NCBI RefSeq assembly: GCF_900536025.1 | Contig: NZ_UNOZ01000003.1 | Location: 62,001-126,000, forward strand | Direction: 5' to 3' | DNA length: 64,000 nucleotides | From: Pseudomonas reidholzensis | GTDB taxonomy: Bacteria; Pseudomonadota; Gammaproteobacteria; Pseudomonadales; Pseudomonadaceae | Part shown: positions 46,369 to 55,253 of the stretch, piece after piece | Layout of the letters: every line of letters starts with the position of its first letter | Numbering within the stretch: the first letter of the stretch is position 1 | The notes under the pieces: generated by a model | Told to the model about the DNA's origin: nothing | Seen by the model: only the letters and a program-made list of their open reading frames with translations | Databases searched by the model: none | Program-made: the position numbers and the translations under genes

Positions 46369-47130
46369 TCAGGTCAACGCGCGATCCACCAGCACCTGCA
46401 AGCGCTGTTGAGAGCACCGCTCCACCCGCGCCTCGACGCCATACACCTCAGCCAGCAACCCCGGCGTCAGCACCTGCGCCGGCGCACCACAGGCCACCAC
46501 CCTGCCCTGGTTCAACACCACCAGCCAGTCCGCATGGCTGGCCGCCAGGTTGATGTCGTGCAACACCGCCACCGCCAGCAACCGATGCGCGACTGCTCGC
46601 GCGCGCACCGCATCCATCACCCGCAACTGGTAGTGCAGGTCCAGGGCACTGGTCGGCTCATCGAGCAGCAGCACCTGCGGGTTACGCGCCAGCAACTGGG
46701 CCAACGCCACCAACTGCCGCTGCCCACCGGAAAGACTGTTCAACGGCTGCTCGGCCAGGTGCTCGATCCCCAACTGGCGCAACGCCTGAAACGCCACCTC
46801 GATGAGGTTGTCGCCGCCACTCAGGCGCAGCGCCGCGACGATGCTTTCCAGCACCCCGAGAGCAATCCCCGGTGGCAATTGCTGCGGCATGTAGGCCAGG
46901 CGCAGCGAACGCTCGGCAACGCTCAGCTGGGTCACGTCCTGCCCGTCCAGGCTCAGCGCGCCTTTCATCCGCTCGAGCCCGGCAATCGCCCGCAGCAAGG
47001 TCGACTTGCCGGCACCATTAGGCCCGACCAGCGCCACCAGGCTGCCAGCAGGCAAGGCCGGCAGGCTCAAGCCGGAGATGATCGTGCGGGCGCCATAAGC
47101 CACCGACAGGTCATTGATCAACAAACTCAT
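46369..47130 (-). CDS. ABC importer ATPase, iron-siderophore/cobalamin family
   Basis: Energising subunit of the importer encoded by this and the next two genes. The 253-residue ATPase has Walker A GPNGAGKST (about 37-45), signature LSGGQRQLVALAQLL, Walker B QVLLLDEPTSALD and the switch His (VLHDINLA). Overlaps the permease stop by 4 nt (ATGA). Confidence 0.94.
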   Translation of the reverse strand: MSLLINDLSVAYGARTIISGLSLPALPAGSLVALVGPNGAGKSTLLRAIAGLERMKGALSLDGQDVTQLSVAERSLRLAYMPQQLPPGIALGVLESIVAALRLSGGDNLIEVAFQALRQLGIEHLAEQPLNSLSGGQRQLVALAQLLARNPQVLLLDEPTSALDLHYQLRVMDAVRARAVAHRLLAVAVLHDINLAASHADWLVVLNQGRVVACGAPAQVLTPGLLAEVYGVEARVERCSQQRLQVLVDRALT

Positions 47131-48188
47131 GCACGCCTCCCGCGGCGAAATACCAAGGCGACGAACACCGGCACGCCGACCAGCGCGGTGACGATGCCGA
47201 CCGGCACGATCACCCCCGGCAGGATCAGCTTGCTGGCGATCGACGACAGCGACAGCAACAACGCGCCCACCAGGGCACTGGCCGGCAGCAGGAAGCGCTG
47301 GTCTTCGCCCACCAACAGGCGGGCAATGTGCGGGCCGACCAGGCCGATAAAACCGATGGTGCCGACGAACGCCACCGCCGTCGCTGCCAGCAAACTGATG
47401 CGCAGCAGCGAGGCGATTCGCAAGCGCCGGGTATCCACGCCAAAGCTGCGCGCGCGGTCTTCGCCCATGCGCAGCAGGGTCATCGCCGACGCCGCGCGCA
47501 GCGAGAACGGCAGCACCACCAGCAGCACCAGCCCGAGCAGGCCCAGCTTGTGCCAGTCAGCCCGCGCCAGGCTGCCCAGGGTCCAGAACACCAGTTGCTG
47601 CAGCACGTCTTCGCTGGCCAGCAGTTGCAGCAACGACACCAGCGCGTTGCAGCTGAACACCAGGGCAATGCCGAACAGCACCAGGCTCTCAACTCCAGCG
47701 CCACGCAGGCGCGACATGGCCTGCAACAGCAGTACCGACAGGCAGGCAAAGACGAACGCCATCAACGGCACCTGGACGCCCGGATCCAGCCAGGCCACAC
47801 CCAACGGGTAGGCAATCGCCAGCGAAGCGCCCAGCGCGGCCGACGACGACACACCCAAGGTAAACGGGCTGGCCAAGGGGTTGTCGAGGATCGCCTGCAT
47901 CTCGGCCCCGGCCAGCGCCAGCGCGGCGCCGACCAGCACCGCCATCAGCGCGTAGGGCAGCCGCACATTCCAGATGATCACCTGTTCCGTGGCGCTCAAG
48001 GTCTGCGGATCGAACACGCCCTGCAGCAGGCGCCCGAGGCCCATGCCGGAGGCACCGCTGGCCAGGTCGCCGAGCACCGACAGCAGCAACAGCACGGCCA
48101 GCCCGACCACCAGCCCGGCCCGCCTCCAGAGCAGGCGGCGATAGCGCCAGCCCGCCAGGGCCGCGCCATCGTGTGCGAGCGAGGTCAC
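47127..48188 (-). CDS. ABC importer permease, FecCD/BtuC family
   Basis: Inner-membrane channel. The 353-residue chain has about 10 helices with the family segments LPYALMAVLVGAALALAGAE, NPLASPFTLGVSSSAALGAS and VAFVGTIGFIGLVGPHIARL. The start is GTG, overlapping the stop of the binding-protein gene (GTGA). Middle gene of a three-gene operon. Confidence 0.93.
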   Translation of the reverse strand: MTSLAHDGAALAGWRYRRLLWRRAGLVVGLAVLLLLSVLGDLASGASGMGLGRLLQGVFDPQTLSATEQVIIWNVRLPYALMAVLVGAALALAGAEMQAILDNPLASPFTLGVSSSAALGASLAIAYPLGVAWLDPGVQVPLMAFVFACLSVLLLQAMSRLRGAGVESLVLFGIALVFSCNALVSLLQLLASEDVLQQLVFWTLGSLARADWHKLGLLGLVLLVVLPFSLRAASAMTLLRMGEDRARSFGVDTRRLRIASLLRISLLAATAVAFVGTIGFIGLVGPHIARLLVGEDQRFLLPASALVGALLLSLSSIASKLILPGVIVPVGIVTALVGVPVFVALVFRRGRRA

Positions 48189-49279
48189 TTGGCGTCGATC
48201 CAGTACTGGCCGTCCAGGCCGACATGCAGCATCTGGTTGATCTCGCCCAGGGTCGCCTGCGGGTCGACATCCGCGAAGCGTTCAGGATGGATCCAGCGCG
48301 CCATGGCCTCGACCGCAAGGATGTTGAACGGCGAGTTGTAGAAGTCATGCCAGAGCGCATGAGCCTGCCCCGCCTGGATCGGCCGCAACGGCGCGAACTC
48401 GGGCCGGGCGGTGATCCGCGCCAGGCTCTGGCGGGCAGTGTCGGCTGCTACGCCGGCGCCGAGCAGCACCCCCGGCGCGCGGTTGCCGGTGGCGATATAG
48501 ACATCCGGATCGGCCTGCAGCACGTACTCGACACTGACATCGCCCAACGCACCGGGGACCACGTCGGCACCGATGTTGTGGCCGCCGACCGCCTGCACCA
48601 GGCTGCCCAGGCCACTCTTGCCGGTGGTATGCCCCGGCGCCTGCCAGACGCCCGCCAGCAGCTCGAGGAAGACCTTCGGCCGCTGGCTGTCGCTGAGCCC
48701 GGCGACGCGCTCGGTGACCCGCGCCAGGTGGCGGTCATACAGGTCCAGGTAGGCCTGCGCCTCATGCTCGCGACCCAGCAGCCTGCCCAGTGCTTCCAGG
48801 CTGATCCGGGTATTACGGATCGGCTGCACACGGAAGTCGATGAACAGCACCGGCACGCCGGCCTTGGCCAGCAGGTCAGCGACCGGGCTGTGCTGGGTCG
48901 GGCCTTCACCGGCGATGCTGAACACCGCCAGGTCCGGTTTCAAGGCGAGGATCTGCTCGGCACTGACGCTCTGTTCGGAGGCCTGGCCAATCAGCGGCAA
49001 CTGGGTGATCTGCGGATACTGCTGGGCGTACACCTCATAGGTGTGCGGGTCGAGCAGGCGCATGTCGTTCTGCCAGCCGACCACCCGGTGGAACGGGTTG
49101 TCGCGGTCGAGCAGCGCCAGGGCGAAGAACAACCGCCCTTCACCCAGCACGATGCGCTGCGGCGCATGGTCGATCTCGACGGTGCGCCCCAGCACGTCGG
49201 TGACCTGGAGGGCGCTGGCGGACGGGGCGACGCCCAGGCAAATGGCGAGTAACAGCAGGGCCGGGATGAGGCAGCGCAT
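48185..49279 (-). CDS. Periplasmic substrate-binding protein of an iron/cobalamin-type importer
   Basis: Binds the chelate in the periplasm and docks on the permease. The 364-residue protein has a signal peptide (LIPALLLLAICLGVAPSASA) and the class III binding fold: VTDVLGRTVEIDHAPQRIVL at the start, EQILALKPDLAVFS, and VPVLFIDFRVQPI. No lipobox is seen. Transport of a siderophore, haem or cobinamide is possible. No Fur box or cobalamin riboswitch is evident in the ~150 bp upstream. Confidence 0.9.
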   Translation of the reverse strand: MRCLIPALLLLAICLGVAPSASALQVTDVLGRTVEIDHAPQRIVLGEGRLFFALALLDRDNPFHRVVGWQNDMRLLDPHTYEVYAQQYPQITQLPLIGQASEQSVSAEQILALKPDLAVFSIAGEGPTQHSPVADLLAKAGVPVLFIDFRVQPIRNTRISLEALGRLLGREHEAQAYLDLYDRHLARVTERVAGLSDSQRPKVFLELLAGVWQAPGHTTGKSGLGSLVQAVGGHNIGADVVPGALGDVSVEYVLQADPDVYIATGNRAPGVLLGAGVAADTARQSLARITARPEFAPLRPIQAGQAHALWHDFYNSPFNILAVEAMARWIHPERFADVDPQATLGEINQMLHVGLDGQYWIDAK

Positions 49280-49426
49280 CGGAGGACATCCTCTTGCAGA
49301 GAATCGAAGCGCGGCATTCTAGCCAGCCCCGGCGTCCCCCCGGTGTGCGCAAATGTATTGCTCCGCGGCCCTTTCAACACAATCCATTACAACTGTGTCA
49401 CGGCTGCCCGGCCCCCTACCGCAGCA

Positions 49427-50437
49427 TCAGTAAGTCAGGCAGATCTTGCCAAAATGCCGGTTGCTTTCCTGGTACTGGAACGCCTCGACGATCTGCTCCA
49501 GTTCGAAGTGCTTGTCCACCACCGGGCGCAGGCCATTGGCATCGATCGCCCGGACCATCGCCTGTTGCTGCGCGCGGCTGCCGACCAGCACGCCTTGCAA
49601 GCGGATCTGCCGCACCAGCGCCTGGACCAGCGGCAACTGGCCGGCGACGCCGGTGAGGATGCCGATCAGCGACACATGGCCGCCGATGCGTGCGGCGATC
49701 ATCGACTGCTCGAGGGTCGCCGGGCCGCCGACTTCGATGACGTGGTCGACGCCGCGGTTATCCGTCAGCTCACGCACTTTTTCACCCCAGGCCGGGGTGC
49801 TGCGGTAGTTGATCACATGGTCGGCGCCGAGCGCCTTGAGCCGCTCCAGCTTGGCCTCGCTCGACGAGGTGGCGATCACCGTGGCGCCGGCCAGCTTGGC
49901 GAACTGCAAGGCGAAGATGGACACGCCACCGGTGCCTTGCACCAGCACGCTGTCACCGGGTTTGAGGTGGTCGTCGCCCATCAGCGCGCGCCAGGCGGTG
50001 AGGCCGGCGGTGGTCAGGGTGGCCGCCTCGGCATGGCTGTAACCCTTGGGCGCCAGGGTGAACGCGGTGGCGCGGGCGGTGACCTGCTCGCGGGCGTAAC
50101 CATCGATGCCGTCACCCGGCACACTGGCAAAGCCTTCGACCAGGGCCTGGCCGTCGAGCCAGTCGGGGAAGAAGGTGCTGACCACCGCATCGCCGACCTT
50201 GAACTCGCTGACGCCAGCGCCGACCGCGATCACTTCGCCCGCGCCATCGGCCATGGGGATGCGCCGCTCACTGGGGCCCCACATGCCGCTGACCACGGCA
50301 AAGTCGTGGTAGTTGAGCGAGCTGGCGTGCAGGCGCACGGTGATCTCGCCGGCCTGTGGCGCGGCGGCCTCCCAGGTGCCGACCTGAACGTTCTGGTAAC
50401 CGCCGCCGGGCTGGACGTAGATGGCCTTGCTGCTCAT
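49427..50437 (-). CDS. Zinc-independent alcohol dehydrogenase-like (MDR) oxidoreductase
   Basis: A 336-residue medium-chain dehydrogenase/reductase, probably NAD(P)H-dependent quinone reductase-like. Seen: N-terminal GroES-like fold (LHASSLNYHDFAVVSGMWGP; MADGAGEVIAVGAGVSEFKV), Rossmann part (VLVQGTGGVSIFALQFAKLA; HVIEVGGPATLEQSM). The catalytic-zinc Cys/His ligands of classic alcohol dehydrogenases are not visible. AGGAGCT precedes the chosen ATG. Substrate unknown. Confidence 0.88.
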   Translation of the reverse strand: MSSKAIYVQPGGGYQNVQVGTWEAAAPQAGEITVRLHASSLNYHDFAVVSGMWGPSERRIPMADGAGEVIAVGAGVSEFKVGDAVVSTFFPDWLDGQALVEGFASVPGDGIDGYAREQVTARATAFTLAPKGYSHAEAATLTTAGLTAWRALMGDDHLKPGDSVLVQGTGGVSIFALQFAKLAGATVIATSSSEAKLERLKALGADHVINYRSTPAWGEKVRELTDNRGVDHVIEVGGPATLEQSMIAARIGGHVSLIGILTGVAGQLPLVQALVRQIRLQGVLVGSRAQQQAMVRAIDANGLRPVVDKHFELEQIVEAFQYQESNRHFGKICLTY

Positions 50438-50497
50438 GGCTGGAGCTCCTTTGAGTGTGACGTGAGAAGTGCAGCTTAGACAGGCGACGGCGGTCAC

Positions 50498-50530
50498 GCC
50501 GGCCTCATCGCGGGCAAGCCCGCTCCTACA
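50498..50530. repeat. Single REP
   Basis: One REP copy without inverted partner (core ATCGCGGGCAAGCCCGCTCC) in the gap between the MDR gene and the HAD gene. Confidence 0.75.
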
Positions 50531-50543
50531 CCGGGCGGCGGGT

Positions 50544-51134
50544 TCAACCCAGCATTGCGCGCAGGGCTCGGCAATCCGGGGCATGCCAGTCGACCAGCTC
50601 CGGCCACGGGTTCTCCGGCAGATTCACCAGCACCGTGCGCGCACCGGCCGCCCGGCCGCAATCCAGATCGAAGCGATAATCACCGACCATCACCAGCTCG
50701 CCCGGCGCCACGGCCCAGGCCTCGGCGATCTTCAGCAGGCCATCCGGGCTCGGCTTGGGCGCCGCTTCGTCACGGCCGAGCACGTCCTCGACGGCAAAGC
50801 AGTCCGCCAGGCCGATAGCCTCCAGGGTGACATGCGCCAGCTCGCGGGCATTGCGGGTCAGGATCGCCAGCCGGCAACCGCGCCCGGCCAGCTCGCGCAC
50901 CAGTTCGACCGCACCCGTAGCCGCGGTCGAGGCCAGCGCCAGGTCGCGTTCATGCTCCAGCAACCAGGCATGCTTGGCCGCCGCCTCTGCCGCTGGCAAC
51001 GCTGCCAGGTGGGTGAGGATGTCGTCCTCCGGCGGGATGCCCAGGGCTCCGCGGATCGCAGCAAAATCATGCACGGCCACAGTCAGCGTGCCGTCCATGT
51101 CGAACACCCAGTTGCGAATGGCAGAAAGGCTCAT
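50544..51134 (-). CDS. HAD-family phosphatase (phosphoglycolate phosphatase-like)
   Basis: A 196-residue HAD hydrolase: motif I VFDMDGTLT with nucleophile Asp (about 12), motif II ILTRN, motif III Lys in APKPSPDG, motif IV VMVGDYRFDLDCG. The helical cap is small. Starts inside the stop of tesB (ATGA), so the two are coupled. The substrate, perhaps a sugar phosphate or nucleotide, cannot be inferred. Confidence 0.88.
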   Translation of the reverse strand: MSLSAIRNWVFDMDGTLTVAVHDFAAIRGALGIPPEDDILTHLAALPAAEAAAKHAWLLEHERDLALASTAATGAVELVRELAGRGCRLAILTRNARELAHVTLEAIGLADCFAVEDVLGRDEAAPKPSPDGLLKIAEAWAVAPGELVMVGDYRFDLDCGRAAGARTVLVNLPENPWPELVDWHAPDCRALRAMLG

Positions 51135-52000
51135 GCCCAGTCCTTGCGGTGGCGGATCAGGCCTTCCTGGGAGGACGACGCCACCAGCTGCCCTGCGCGG
51201 TTGTAGATGCTGCCCCGGCAGAAGCCGCGGGCGTTGCCGGCCCATGGGCTGTCGGTGGCGTACAGCAGCCATTCGTCGGCGCGCACGTCGCGGTGGAACC
51301 ACAGCGAGTGATCGAGGCTGGCGATCTGCATGTCCTTCTGCCACACCGACTTGCCATGCGGCAGCAGCGAGGTGGTCAGCAGGCCGAAGTCCGAGGCGTA
51401 GGCCAGCAGCCACTTGTGCAGCGCCGGCGTGTCCGGCAGGCTGCCGTCGGCGCGGAACCAGGTGTACTTGACCGGATCACCCGGCTTGGGGTTGAACGGG
51501 TCGCGCTCGGTCACCGGGCGGATTTCGATCGGCTTGGCACACAGCACCTTGTCGCGGATGCGCTCCGGCAGATGCTCGGCCATGGCGCTGGCCAACTCGA
51601 CTTCGCTCGGCAGGTTTTCTGGCCCGACCACGTCCGGCATCTGCGCCTGGTGCTCGAAGCCCTCCTCGTCGTACTGGAACGAGGCGCTGCAGGTAAAGAT
51701 GGTGTGGCCCTTCTGGATCGCCGTGACCCGCCGGGTGCTGAAGCTGCCGCCGTCGCGCACCCGGTCGACCGAGTACACCACCGGCAGGGTGGCATCACCG
51801 GGGCGCAGGAAGTAGCCATGCAGCGAGTGCACGTGGCGGGCGTCCTCGACCGTCTGGCTGGCCGCCGAGAGCGACTGGCCGAGCACCTGGCCGCCATACA
51901 ACTGGCGAAAGCCCAGGTCCTGGCTGCGGCCACGGAACAGGTTTTCCTCGATCGCTTCAAGGCTCAACAGGTCGACCAGGTCATCCAACACATGGCTCAT
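51131..52000 (-). CDS. tesB: Acyl-CoA thioesterase II
   Basis: Hydrolyses medium- to long-chain acyl-CoA. The 289-residue chain is a double hotdog of TesB length: FRGRSQDLGFRQLYGGQVLG, HSLHGYFLRPGDATLPVVYS, GGSFSTRRVTAIQKGHTIF in the first half, and SLDHSLWFHRDVRADEWLLY with GFCRGSIYNRAGQLVASSSQ in the second. The ATG at 52000 is preferred over 52009 because AGGAGA then has a 9-nt spacer. Confidence 0.95.
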   Translation of the reverse strand: MSHVLDDLVDLLSLEAIEENLFRGRSQDLGFRQLYGGQVLGQSLSAASQTVEDARHVHSLHGYFLRPGDATLPVVYSVDRVRDGGSFSTRRVTAIQKGHTIFTCSASFQYDEEGFEHQAQMPDVVGPENLPSEVELASAMAEHLPERIRDKVLCAKPIEIRPVTERDPFNPKPGDPVKYTWFRADGSLPDTPALHKWLLAYASDFGLLTTSLLPHGKSVWQKDMQIASLDHSLWFHRDVRADEWLLYATDSPWAGNARGFCRGSIYNRAGQLVASSSQEGLIRHRKDWA

Positions 52001-52098
52001 CGGGGGCATTCTCCTAGCAAGGCGTCACGGCGCTACAGCACAATTTGAGTGGCACGATGATACAGGGTTTGTCATCAGTTCCCTGCATGCGCGGCCAT

Positions 52099-52668
52099 TC
52101 AGCCGTGCAGGGTTTGCTGCCAGTGGGCGCGGTCAATGCGGTACAGCACGTGCGGTCGCAACGGGTGGCCGCTGGGCAGGCGCGGGTGTTCGAAGCTGCC
52201 GTGCAGGTCCTGCTGCATGCCGATCGCCTGCATGACTTTCTGCGAGGTGAGGTTGCTCGCGGTCGTGAACGACACCACTTGATCCAGGCGCAATTGGGCG
52301 AAGGCGCAGCGCAGGCAGGTCCAGGCCGCCTCGCTGGCAAAGCCGAGGCCCCAGTGACGCCGGGCCAGGCGCCAGCCGATTTCCACGGCGGGGGCAAAGG
52401 GCGCATCGAAGTTCACGTTGAGCAGGCCGGTCATGCCGATGAACGCTCCGCTGTCCTTGCGCTCCAGCGCCCACAGGCCGAAGCCGAACTCATTGAAATG
52501 GCCACGGATGCGGCCGATCAGCGCCGCCGCTTCGAGGCGCGTCAAGGGCGCGGGGAAGTAGCGCATCACCTGCGGGTCGGCGCACATCGCGGCAAACTCG
52601 ACCAGGTCGTCATCGTGCCACTGGCGCAGCACCAGCCGTGCGCTTTCCAGTTGAAGAATGGGGGTCAT
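52099..52668 (-). CDS. GNAT-family N-acetyltransferase
   Basis: A 189-residue RimJ/RimL-like acetyltransferase: LESARLVLRQWHDDDLVEFA at the start, ALERKDSGAFIGMTGL, the acetyl-CoA loop region VEIGWRLARRHWGLGFASEA, and VVSFTTASNLTSQKVMQAIG. GGAGCC precedes the chosen ATG; the frame is open far upstream by chance. The acceptor is unknown. Confidence 0.9.
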   Translation of the reverse strand: MTPILQLESARLVLRQWHDDDLVEFAAMCADPQVMRYFPAPLTRLEAAALIGRIRGHFNEFGFGLWALERKDSGAFIGMTGLLNVNFDAPFAPAVEIGWRLARRHWGLGFASEAAWTCLRCAFAQLRLDQVVSFTTASNLTSQKVMQAIGMQQDLHGSFEHPRLPSGHPLRPHVLYRIDRAHWQQTLHG

Positions 52669-52791
52669 CAGGCGGGCTCCGAATTCGCGCTCTTGCAGAC
52701 TATAGATTAGGCGCTGTTGGGGCTTGGCCCGCGATAGCGTTACCACACGCCAACTGGCAAGATCAGCACTGACCCTGACTGCGACCCGCCC

Positions 52792-53706
52792 ATGCCGTTG
52801 CCGCTGATCTACCACGACGACTACAGCCCGGACTTCCCCGCCGAGCACCGCTTTCCGATGGACAAGTTCCGCCTGCTGCGCGATCACCTGGTCGACAGCG
52901 GCCTGACCACGGACCAGGCCCTGTTGCGCCCCGACATCTGCCCCAACGATATCCTCGCCCTGGCCCACGACCGCAGCTACATCGAGCGCTACCTGAGCGG
53001 CGACCTCTCGCGTGAAGACCAGCGCCGCCTCGGCCTGCCCTGGAGCGAAGCGCTGGCGCGGCGCACCGTGCGGGCCGTCGGCGGCTCGCTGCTGACGGCC
53101 GAGATGGCCCTGCGCGACGGCATCGCCTGCCACCTGGCGGGCGGCACCCACCACGCCCATTACGACCACCCCGCCGGCTTCTGCATCTTCAACGACCTGG
53201 CGGTGATCAGCCGCTACCTGCTCGAGGCCGGCCGGGTGCAGCGGGTGCTGATCTTCGATTGCGACGTGCATCAGGGCGACGGCACCGCGCGGATTCTGCA
53301 CGACACGCCAGAGGCGATCACCGTGTCGCTGCACTGCGAGCAGAACTTCCCCGCGCGCAAGGCCCACAGCGACTGGGACATCCCGCTGCCGCGCGGCATG
53401 GGCGACGCGGCCTACCTGCAGGTGGTCGACGATGCGCTCAATTACCTGCTGCCGCTGTACCAGCCAGACCTGGTGCTGTACGACGCCGGGGTCGATGTGC
53501 ACAAGGACGACGCGCTGGGCTACCTGCAGTTGAGCGACCAGGGCGTGGCCGCGCGCGACGAACGCGTGCTGCGCCACTGCATTGGCCGGGATATCCCGGT
53601 GGTCGGGGTGATCGGCGGCGGCTACAGCAAGGACCGCGCGGCCCTGGCCAAGCGCCATGGCATCCTTCACCACAGTGCGGCAAAGGTCATGAGTTGTTCA
53701 CAATGA
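52792..53706 (+). CDS. Histone-deacetylase-like amidohydrolase
   Basis: A 304-residue zinc hydrolase of the HDAC/AcuC/acetylpolyamine amidohydrolase superfamily. Visible: GGTHHAHYDHPAGFCIFNDL with the catalytic His pair, zinc ligands in FDCDVHQGDGTA (Asp, His) and YDAGVDVHKDD (Asp), and VVGVIGGGYSKD near the C terminus where the usual active-site Tyr stands. Short class-IV-like form. Could remove acyl groups from proteins or polyamines. Confidence 0.92.
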   Translation: MPLPLIYHDDYSPDFPAEHRFPMDKFRLLRDHLVDSGLTTDQALLRPDICPNDILALAHDRSYIERYLSGDLSREDQRRLGLPWSEALARRTVRAVGGSLLTAEMALRDGIACHLAGGTHHAHYDHPAGFCIFNDLAVISRYLLEAGRVQRVLIFDCDVHQGDGTARILHDTPEAITVSLHCEQNFPARKAHSDWDIPLPRGMGDAAYLQVVDDALNYLLPLYQPDLVLYDAGVDVHKDDALGYLQLSDQGVAARDERVLRHCIGRDIPVVGVIGGGYSKDRAALAKRHGILHHSAAKVMSCSQ

Positions 53707-53719
53707 CTGTGGAACCGCC

Positions 53720-54700
53720 TGTGGATAACCTGAGTGAAAGCCGCTACAGCCCCCTAACTGCCTGACCTGCAAAGACCTGATCATTTTTTGCACAGTGCTT
53801 CACAGGGGCTCGCTGGGGTAGAATGCCGGCTCTTTTCCACAGCCTGCCGCCCGCCATGCCTGATCAACTCCCCGCTTGCCCTCCCCTCGTCGCCGTGATC
53901 GGTGCCGGCCCCGCCGGGCTGATGGCCGCCGAAGCCCTGGCCGCGGCCGGTGTGGCGGTGCAGGTGTTCGACGCCATGCCTTCGGTGGGGCGCAAGTTCC
54001 TGCTCGCCGGGGTCGGCGGCATGAACATCACCCACTCCGAGCCCTACCCGGCGTTCGTCGGCCGTTACGCCGAGCGCCGTGACGAGGTCGACGCGCTGCT
54101 GCGCGACTTCGATGCCGATGCGCTGCGCGAGTGGATTCATGGCCTGGGCATCGAGACCTTTGTCGGCACCTCGGGCCGGGTGTTCCCGCGTGACATGAAA
54201 GCCGCACCGCTGCTGCGCGCCTGGCTCAAGCGCCTGCGCGACAGCGGGGTAGTTATCCACACCCGCCACCGTTGGTTGGGCTGGAACGCCGACGGCGGCT
54301 TGCGGATAGGTTATCCACAGGGTGAATTGAGCCTGCACGCCGATGCGGTGGTGTTGGCCCTGGGTGGCGGCAGTTGGGCGCGACTGGGTTCGGACGGCGC
54401 GTGGGTGCCATTGCTGGCCGAGCGGGCTGTGGATATCTCCGCGCTGCAACCGAGCAACTGCGGCTTTGAGGTCGAAGGCTGGAGCGACGTGCTGACCAGC
54501 AAGTTCGCCGGTGCGCCGTTGAAGAACATTGCTTTGGCCATGCCCGGCAGCGCGGCGCGCAAGGGGGAGTTCATCCTCACTGCACAGGGCGTCGAAGGCA
54601 GCCTGGTCTACGCCTGGTCGGCGCAGGTGCGCGAGGCGATCAACCGCGATGGCCGTGCCACCCTGTTGCTCGATCTGCTGCCGGACCGGCCTGTGGATAA
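53720..54700. promoter_or_regulatory. Cluster of DnaA-box-like 9-mers
   Basis: Four perfect TTATCCACA boxes (either strand) at 53720-53728, 54253-54261, 54311-54319 and 54692-54700, plus near matches at 53833-53841 (TTTTCCACA) and 54428-54436 (ATATCCACA). They straddle the start and first two thirds of the HI0933-type flavoprotein gene. Single boxes also occur at 17976, 24176 and 36664. Confidence 0.5.
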
Positions 54701-55097
54701 AATTGTCCAGGCCCTGGCCAAGCCACGCGGGTCGCGTTCGATGGCCAAGCACTTGCACAGTCAGTTGGGGATCGATGGAGTCAAGGCGGCGTTGTTGCGT
54801 GAGCTGACCGATCAGGCGACCTTTGCCGATCCGCAGGCGCTGGCGGCGGCGATCAAGGCACTGCCGATCGTGCTGGTGCGCACGCGGCCGCTGGATGAAG
54901 CGATCAGCAGCGCCGGTGGGGTGCGTTTTGCGGGGATGGATGACGGGTTGATGCTGCGCCCGTTGCCGGGGGTGTTCTGTGCGGGCGAGATGCTCGACTG
55001 GGAGGCGCCGACCGGCGGTTACCTGCTCACGGCATGCTTTGCCAGTGGCCTGCGGGCCGGGCGTGCGGCGGCGGATTGGCTCCGCGGCAAAGGCTGA
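53856..55097 (+). CDS. HI0933/TIGR03862-type flavoprotein (BaiN-like)
   Basis: A 413-residue NAD(P)/FAD-dependent oxidoreductase of unknown physiological role. FAD-binding GxGxxG near the N terminus (VAVIGAGPAGLMAAEALAAA), family motif FLLAGVGGMNITHSE, VGTSGRVFPRDMKAAPLLRA, ALGGGSWARLGSDGAW, and the C-terminal FAD segment FCAGEMLDWEAPTGGYLLTA. The ATG at 53856 is chosen from family length; one 33 nt upstream is possible. Several DnaA-like boxes lie in its 5' half. Confidence 0.9.
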   Translation: MPDQLPACPPLVAVIGAGPAGLMAAEALAAAGVAVQVFDAMPSVGRKFLLAGVGGMNITHSEPYPAFVGRYAERRDEVDALLRDFDADALREWIHGLGIETFVGTSGRVFPRDMKAAPLLRAWLKRLRDSGVVIHTRHRWLGWNADGGLRIGYPQGELSLHADAVVLALGGGSWARLGSDGAWVPLLAERAVDISALQPSNCGFEVEGWSDVLTSKFAGAPLKNIALAMPGSAARKGEFILTAQGVEGSLVYAWSAQVREAINRDGRATLLLDLLPDRPVDKIVQALAKPRGSRSMAKHLHSQLGIDGVKAALLRELTDQATFADPQALAAAIKALPIVLVRTRPLDEAISSAGGVRFAGMDDGLMLRPLPGVFCAGEMLDWEAPTGGYLLTACFASGLRAGRAAADWLRGKG

Positions 55098-55130
55098 CAT
55101 CCGCTGTGAATGGCAAGGGCTTTGCCCTTG

Positions 55131-55212
55131 TTCGCGGGTAAACCCGCTCCCACGGGACCGCGCAGCACTAGAGAGCAGCGCATATCCCTGTGGGAGCGGG
55201 TTTACCCGCGAA
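55131..55212. repeat. REP inverted pair
   Basis: Arms 55131-55156 and 55186-55212 (core TGGGAGCGGGTTTACCCGCG) between two convergent genes. Confidence 0.85.
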
Positions 55213-55253
55213 GAGGCCAGCACTGACGCGACAACGCCAGTGCGGCCCTCGGA

